Below are positions 52,101 to 59,722 of a stretch of DNA of 64,000 nt, piece after piece. Within the stretch, counting starts at the first letter, position 1, and every line of letters starts with the position of its first letter. Under the pieces are notes generated by a model. It had not been told where the DNA came from. It saw only the letters and a list, made by a program, of their open reading frames with translations, and did not search any database. Source of the stretch: Crambe crambe (Eukaryota; Porifera; Demospongiae; Poecilosclerida; Crambeidae); contig OZ004582.1 of assembly GCA_963924555.1 (NCBI GenBank), positions 4,898,001 through 4,962,000 on the forward strand, given 5' to 3'. Position numbers and translations under genes: made by a program.

Positions 52101-55100
52101 TTTCGCTGTTAAAAATAATTCGCAAACAACGAAAATTAAACACGTGAAATATTTTCTACAACGGATTATTAAAACATTGAAAATATACGGTAGGAAGCAT
52201 ATTGCGTACTATAATAGCTAGCTTGCATTGCAGTCGTGTCTCTCCTCAAGTATTTGAAGCAGAAGAATGGTTGTCCGGATCTCTGTCCTGTTCCTTCTCG
52301 GGCTATTGTTCGAGCGAATTGCGAAGTGGAGGCAGAGTTAGTTAGTTCGAGATATTTTTTTGACCACATGTCCTACAATTGTAGTAGATTTCTTCACTGC
52401 ATACCTGTCCTTGACTCCCTCACACTCTAGAGACTGGCATCCCACTTGTCACGGTAGCCACGAACAAAGTAAGTGGTATGGAACTCTGCGCTAGCACTTG
52501 CCGCCATTTTTCTCCAGCTGGATTTTGTAGCGAAATTTTCATTGTTGAAAATAATTCGCGGGTGATTCAAAAAACGAATAATAAACACATCGAAAAAATA
52601 AAACGCGAAGATATTTTACGCGAAAATTTCCCGATTTACGGTAGTCTATATGTGGCATGCGCAGCCATCCACGTCATCCCTACATAGAGAGAGCTACTGC
52701 TCTCTCTGATACCATTATACCAGTCAGTTAGCTTTTCCTTGGATTCCGCCATTCCGCCATTTCCGCCATTCCGCTTTTTCTCCCTGCCCGGTGTAAGGCT
52801 AGATGTTATCACACATGATGGTGTCATTATGAAGAAATTCATTGTGCAAAGTAAGTTGTTAACTTCATTCAGGCTAGTCTTTTGAAAAATTTCTTGGAAT
52901 AGTAAAAACATCACAACTTAAAAAGTAAAATTGGTGACATAGATTATGATTGTTAGACTCTTGTGTGGGAGGGAATGGAACTAATTTTTCTTGGAATCCA
53001 GATTCTACTACATCATTATCTTAGTGGGATCCGTTATAACTAACTGCTGCTGCTTTTTCCTTTGAGAACTTGGGAAGAATGAATGAACAGCTTCTAGTCT
53101 TCTAGACAATCTAATTAGGTGGGCACAAACACAAATGATCACCACTAGCTACATGCTATGGCTTTCTGAAAGGCTGCCTCTGACATGTCTAGTCTGCTGG
53201 AGAATCAACTATAATATTGAATTATTACTCACTGTCTGGGGTTTCTTGGTATTTTTGCCTGATATGTACACCACTAAATCACTTGGTCATGTGAGAAGGT
53301 GTTTGGCAAACAGTGTTGAGTGAGAAGGTGAGAAGGTGTTGGCAAATATCAGACAAGTGGATATCCCTGGTCAAGGGGACCATGAAATATTCAAGTTGGC
53401 CTGAGATGGGTCAGGCATCCCATCCCCATGAGGGGAGTCTTGAAAACTAGAAGCTCTTTATTTATCCCTCTTAGTTCTCAAAGGAAAAGCATGATGCTGA
53501 TTATCTCCAGCATTGAACATTCCATTCTGAGCAATGGTTGGTTGAAAGACTACTCTCACTAGGGTGATCATTTGAATCTGAATTTCCAACAGGTGCAAAT
53601 AATGGATAGCAGGCTCCTTCTTTCCCTCATACGTGTATGCGTGTATGCTTACACTGCACTAGTCATTCTAGTTGGGCAACCAAGCTAATTAATCCATTGG
53701 CCGAGGTGTCTTAGATTATGAGCGCAAAAAATTCTTCTGAATAAAAAGTGAAGTAGGGATAGCCATAAAATTTAGCTGCATTATTACTATTCCTATAAAA
53801 TTAGGAGGCCTAAGAGTGAAGTAGGAATAGTAGTTTTGTAATACTGCTGTGGTTCTTGAGTTTGGTGATGGGTTTGGATAAGGGGTTACTTGACTCACTT
53901 GTTGCTGAAGGGAGAGTGAAGGTGTGGTTATTAAAATTGGGCTAGGAGCAATAGGAATAGTACTAATGCAGCTAAATTTTATGGCTATCCCTACTTCACT
54001 TTTTATTTAAAAGAAATTTTTTGCGCTCACTTGTTTTCAATTTTTTCTTTGTAATTAGATATAGAAATTCACAATAACTTTGTATCTTTTATCTTCCTCT
54101 TTTGTAGCTAAATAACATGTGCATGGCAGAGCCTCCAACCATACTGATTGCTTACTGAAATTTGTCCAGAAATACATTTTATATAGCATTACTAACAAAA
54201 TATGATTAGTAAAATATGTCACGGCTCTCAAACGGATTTTTTCGCGTAATTTAATGAGTGTGAGTACACATGCACTTACAGAGTAGTCTCTTGAGTTTAG
54301 TCAGCCTTGGGTGAAATTTTGTAGTTGTTGGATGCTTCTTGTGACATTTTCACTTTAGAACCATTGCTTGGTCATGAATTGAAGTGTAATACATCTTTTA
54401 AGGGATTTTGGCATGTGTAGAATCCTCCAGTTCTGGCATTAATTTTTGGATTTAAATAATAGTTAGACAGCGAGACTGAGGGATCTAAGTTATTTAGACT
54501 CCCGAAGGCCCGAGGCTGTAGCATCCCGAGCGAAGCGAGGGTGCTACTAAGGGCCTGAGGGCTGTCTAAATAACTTAGATCCTGTTGGTCGAGTTGTCTA
54601 ACTTATTTAGAACATAGCAACAACTACCTAGCAACAGCAAACCTTCCATATCTTCACAGCAGGAGCGATAGCTAGCTAGAGGTATAATGCCAAGATTTCT
54701 ACGACGTAAATAACAGAGATATTAGTGACGAGTACCCCTTCTCTAGTTCTGAACGCTGCAGTGACCCGTCTTGTTTGGGAGCGCCTTGGTGCAGTGTGTG
54801 GGGTATATGCGAAGGCGCAGCACTGGCTATATATCTGAACAAGAACTCCTGCAAATTATTATTAACTATCAGCAGGTCATGCTGGTGTCAAACCTCCAGA
54901 AAAGGTATCAACTAGTGAGAGTGTTGAAGTTCAGACCAGTAGCCGATTTGCACCATCTATGAGCAATGAAAAAGTGATCGAGGCTCAAAAAAAGGCCATT
55001 CCAAAGAAGACCAGGCAGGACACTGATTATTGCATCAGACTCTGGGAAGGATGGAGGGAAAGTAGAATCCATCAAGGATATTCAATACCCAGTATCCATG

Positions 55101-58100
55101 AGATGGATCCAGCTGGTCTGTCACACTGGATAACAAAATTTGTCCTAGAAGTTCAAAAAGTCAATGGCGGTGTCAAATATCAACCTAACACATTGTACCT
55201 GCGCCATGTGCAGAACACGCTCAATGCAAACATTGACTTTTTCAAAGACCCAGAATTTGCAGGATTTCGTGGAAGTCTAGATGCAGAAATGAAGCGGTTG
55301 CAATCAAAAGGACTGGGGTCTGTGCACAGGCAAGCTGAGGCAATCACTGAAGACGAGGAGGAATTATTGTGGGAAGAGAAGATTTTAGGTGACCACAGTC
55401 CTCAATCTTTACTTAATACCATCATCTACATGAACGACCTATATTTGCTCTATGCAGTGGGGACGAGCACAGAAATTTACGACACAACCCATGTCAGATT
55501 CAAGTTATTGAAAAACCAGGTGAGAAGTCCTACCTGTTGTACACAGAAGATATTTCTAAAAACTGTTCAGGAGGAATCAAAGGTCGAAAAGTAAAGCCAA
55601 AAGTAGTATGTCACTATGCCAACATAGACAATCTGTCTAGGTGCTTTATTCGACTCTTCAAACTATACCTATCACTCTGCCCTCTAGAAGCTCCGGCTAA
55701 TGCTTTTTATTTAGCACCACTCAAGAAACCAAGAAAGACTGCTGGTACTCAATCTCACCAGTGGGAAGAAATAAGCTGTTTCAAATATGTGCAAGGCTTG
55801 TGGAATTCAGGGATTTAAAACTAATCATTCCCTTCGTGCCACAGCGGCTACTCGCCTATATTCATCAGGAATTGATGAACAGCTTGTAATAGAAGCATTG
55901 AAGGTATGCGTTCATACAAGCGCACATCCAGTGACCAACAGGAAGCAGTTTCTGATATTTTGAACAACCCCAAAAAGAAATGCACAGATATTGCACTTAC
56001 AGAGCCAAAAGAAGATCAGATGGCAATAGGTGCTCTTATGCTATCACTGACAAATAGCAACTCTCCCAAATTGCTTGGCCTCAAAAACAGGATCTTTCAC
56101 TTTTAACCCATGCAGTACCATTAACATTAACTTCAATAACTACAATGCTGGATCAGCTCAGTAACTTAGAACAAACTTCGATCATATTATAGCTATGTAT
56201 GTAGCTAAATGATCATGATTATATTTACTTATACAAAACACAAAAAGAAACAGTCAATACATCTCCTTGGTGATCAGATTAGTAGCTATAGTAACATAAA
56301 CAAGATAATGCCTAAAGTAGGTTTTCTAAGTCAGTTAGAAACACTGTAAAACCACTGAACTATGTAATATATTCGTTATCATCATTCTCCCTTCATATTT
56401 GGTCAGGTATGTATGGTTGTCTAATTTTAGTATCTACACTGCAAAAACGAAATTGTTATTTTAACAAACTTGCTTAGTTAGGTGAGATTAATCATTTGAA
56501 ATCTGTCAAAATGACGCTATATTTTTGGTGAATACAACAAACTGTTTGGTTGTTTCAACGATGATTAGTCTTAATTAACTGTTATGTTTATTAAAATAAC
56601 AATTCTGTTTTTGCAGTGTATTTGTGGGTTAGAGTATGCCCTGGCTCTGAAATAACGCAGGGCAGGAAATGGAGCCTGTTGTCCACTATTTGTGCATCCA
56701 ACATTTTCATGTGAAATCCTGCTGTGTGTGATGTCACATACATGTAACTATGTGTATGAACATGTGCCAACATGGAAAGCTACTGCTAGGAACACTTGAA
56801 AACAAGTATTTTTTCCAAAGCCAGTACCAAGAAACAAACTTGATGAATGGGGAGAATTGCTTGCTGCTGCTACTTGTTCAGCACTGCTGCAGTGCTGATT
56901 CAGCAGTATTGCGTCATGCGTCATTGACGATTACTGGGAGATTACGAACCCACGGAGTTTTTTGGCACACAGTGGGTACTACACTCCCAGCATAATTTTA
57001 GAGCCTGGGTACAAGGCTATAGGGTATGCATATGCTATCACTCTTGAATAACTTGTCTCAACAGAATCATTTGCATTTTCAGTACTTTTTCACTCTTCCA
57101 TTTCTAGGTCAACTCACCACAAGTGTACCTCAGACGAGAAGACTTTAACAATGATCAGAACTATGGCAATTACATTGAGTTAGTCTTGAGACCAAACATG
57201 TTAGTGCGAGCACTTTGTGACTATGATGAGTCAGTCATCGAGGGAGACATTGGGGTCTTCAAGCAGTCTAACAATGAGATCCCACCTGCCCAGTTCAAAT
57301 GGATTAGGGCTGGTAAGTTGGAAATGAAGTCGGTGGAATGGCACATGGTGGAGATTTTCAATGATGATGAAGATGAAAGTATGTTTAAAAACAATAAAAT
57401 AATACAATAAATAAATAAAATGTATTTATGTAGATCATGAAGAATCAAAAGTGTCCCAACAAGTTCCTGTGAGTTATAAGTTACTAATACTATAGGTAAA
57501 TGAAATTTACACAATGAGAATCCGATTTTTTCACTGCTAAGTGTGATAAAAGTGAAATAGAATGCTTATTGGTCAAAGCAGAGGTAGCAAATTTAACATT
57601 CAACCTTTGACCTTTGTCCATTGAGCATGCACAGTCTTCCGTTGACATGGTGTTGTCCAGCAAGACAGTTCCACAGCTAAAAATCTACAACTTGTAACAG
57701 GTCTGGACTGCCCCACATACCAGTTATGACCTGTACATAAGTCTGTAATGGGTCAGTAAAATCTACGAGTTTTTAACAGGTCTGTATTTTTTTGGACTGA
57801 TCTCAGACCAGCTGCCCCACAGGACTGCCTACAGTACTTCCCTATAATGTATAAGATCAATGTACTGACTCACTGGCTATTGTTGTCACAATTCTGTTAT
57901 GGCCATCTGTTAGAGTGGCACATAGAGGCTGATCTTTTGCTATTAGTTTGACTTAGGTATGTTCTATTTCATAATTCAGTGATATCGATAGCACTCTGAA
58001 CAGTAGCAAATCTTTCTCTGCCATTTTGAAGCCGCACATGTGTGCAAGAGGGGGTGGGAATATGGGTGGGGGCGCATGTGGCTACAGATATCTTTTCAGT

Positions 58101-59678
58101 CTAATGCTCTTCAGTTTAGCTAGCTAAGCAAGATCCTTGTCTGCTGCCTTAGTAGTGGCAGGGACGATCTGCTTGAATGATTCATCCAGTTTTGGTATCC
58201 TGGTAGCTGCCACCTTAGGTTGAGGATATCTTGCTCGTACCTGTTTCCGTTTGTAATTTGACACACTCTGTGTGCATTTTGACTGTAAGAGGGCTTTGGT
58301 GGTCTCCGACACCTCCACCAGCTTGCACCCTCCCTTTTCCTCGTCCGAGTCAGGGTACACTGGCAGCTCAGAATAGTCCATCTGCTCTTCTTCTGAGTCC
58401 TCCATGCGATCAGCCCAGTTCCTGCTCTGCAGAGGGCTCTTTCCCTTCCTGCTGGGAGGAACCTGCCCCTGGAGTGTCCACTCCTTGGGGGCTGGCTATC
58501 AGAGTGCAACACAAGAGCTATGAAATTGAATTTCATGAAACAAGAACAGCTACAGACCTTGCCTCCTTCCCCTCTACTACTTTATGAAATTTATTAATCA
58601 GCATAACATAGTAAAACAGTTATAATGAGGGGGGAAAAGTGCTAACTACTTCCTATAAAAAGATATCACAAAATCATAACTGGCTATAATGAGATATTCA
58701 TAGATGCAGTTCTAAAAGAAACAAGTAAAGCAAAAACATTTATTCTAATAAATGAAGGTGATGTAGGGATGACTAGTTAACTGGTCAAAAAAGAGTTGGA
58801 ACAAGAGCTGATTATGCAAGGATGATGTCGAATGTGGGTATGTCACATTTTTTTGACCAGTTAACTAGTCATCCCTACATCACCTTCATTTATTAGAATA
58901 AATGCTTTACTTGTATAGTGTAAGCAACCAATTATCAACCATACTTTACCCCTCCTCACCAATGGTCATCAAAGTCTCAAACAACAACCATAGGAAAGAT
59001 AATTTCATCTTCTATAATGTCATATAAATTATTTTTCTCACAATTGGATAGAAATTTTGCTATGCTGAATCTACTACATCAACTGAAAAATCATTCGATA
59101 CCTATTTTCGACCACCCATTGAAAATCATAATATCAATCATTGTCTGTTCCATTCTTTCTTTCACTACACTAGGGCCCTTAAAAAGATACTTTTATGCTA
59201 CATCATCATAGAAAAAAATGAATGAAGCATTTCTATCATAAACTGCTTCACAATTAACAATGGAATGGAGGAACTGCTGCAGAAGCTCTCCTTTTCGTTG
59301 GATTCAGGTGATACTTTTTCAGACACAGTCTTCATTGGTCTGTGTTTCATATTCCTACAGAATCCAGTCATAATCTATCCATACAGTCCTCACTATACAA
59401 GCACCAAATTCGACTTTAAGTTGATAGTTTTGTAACTTTTAAGCGATCTTTTTGAGCCATGGCAATGGGTAATGTGAGGTAGTAACTTACTTTCATACTG
59501 CAGTTGATAAATATTTTCTGTTGAAGTCTCTAGAGCTTGTAATTTTTTCCCATACATTTTTTAATGCAGCCATTTTCTTAGACTCTATTTACGTTTGTTT
59601 ACTACCGTAGACTTTCTGTATACTAAGTAGTCCTAAAACGATCGATAATAGATGCCGGTCGATAAACAGTTGCTTACG

Positions 59679-59722
<44 letters not shown>

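Noticed and set aside
58231-58587. Pro/Ser-rich frame on the + strand
   Set aside because: Antisense of the retroelement fossil at the same place.
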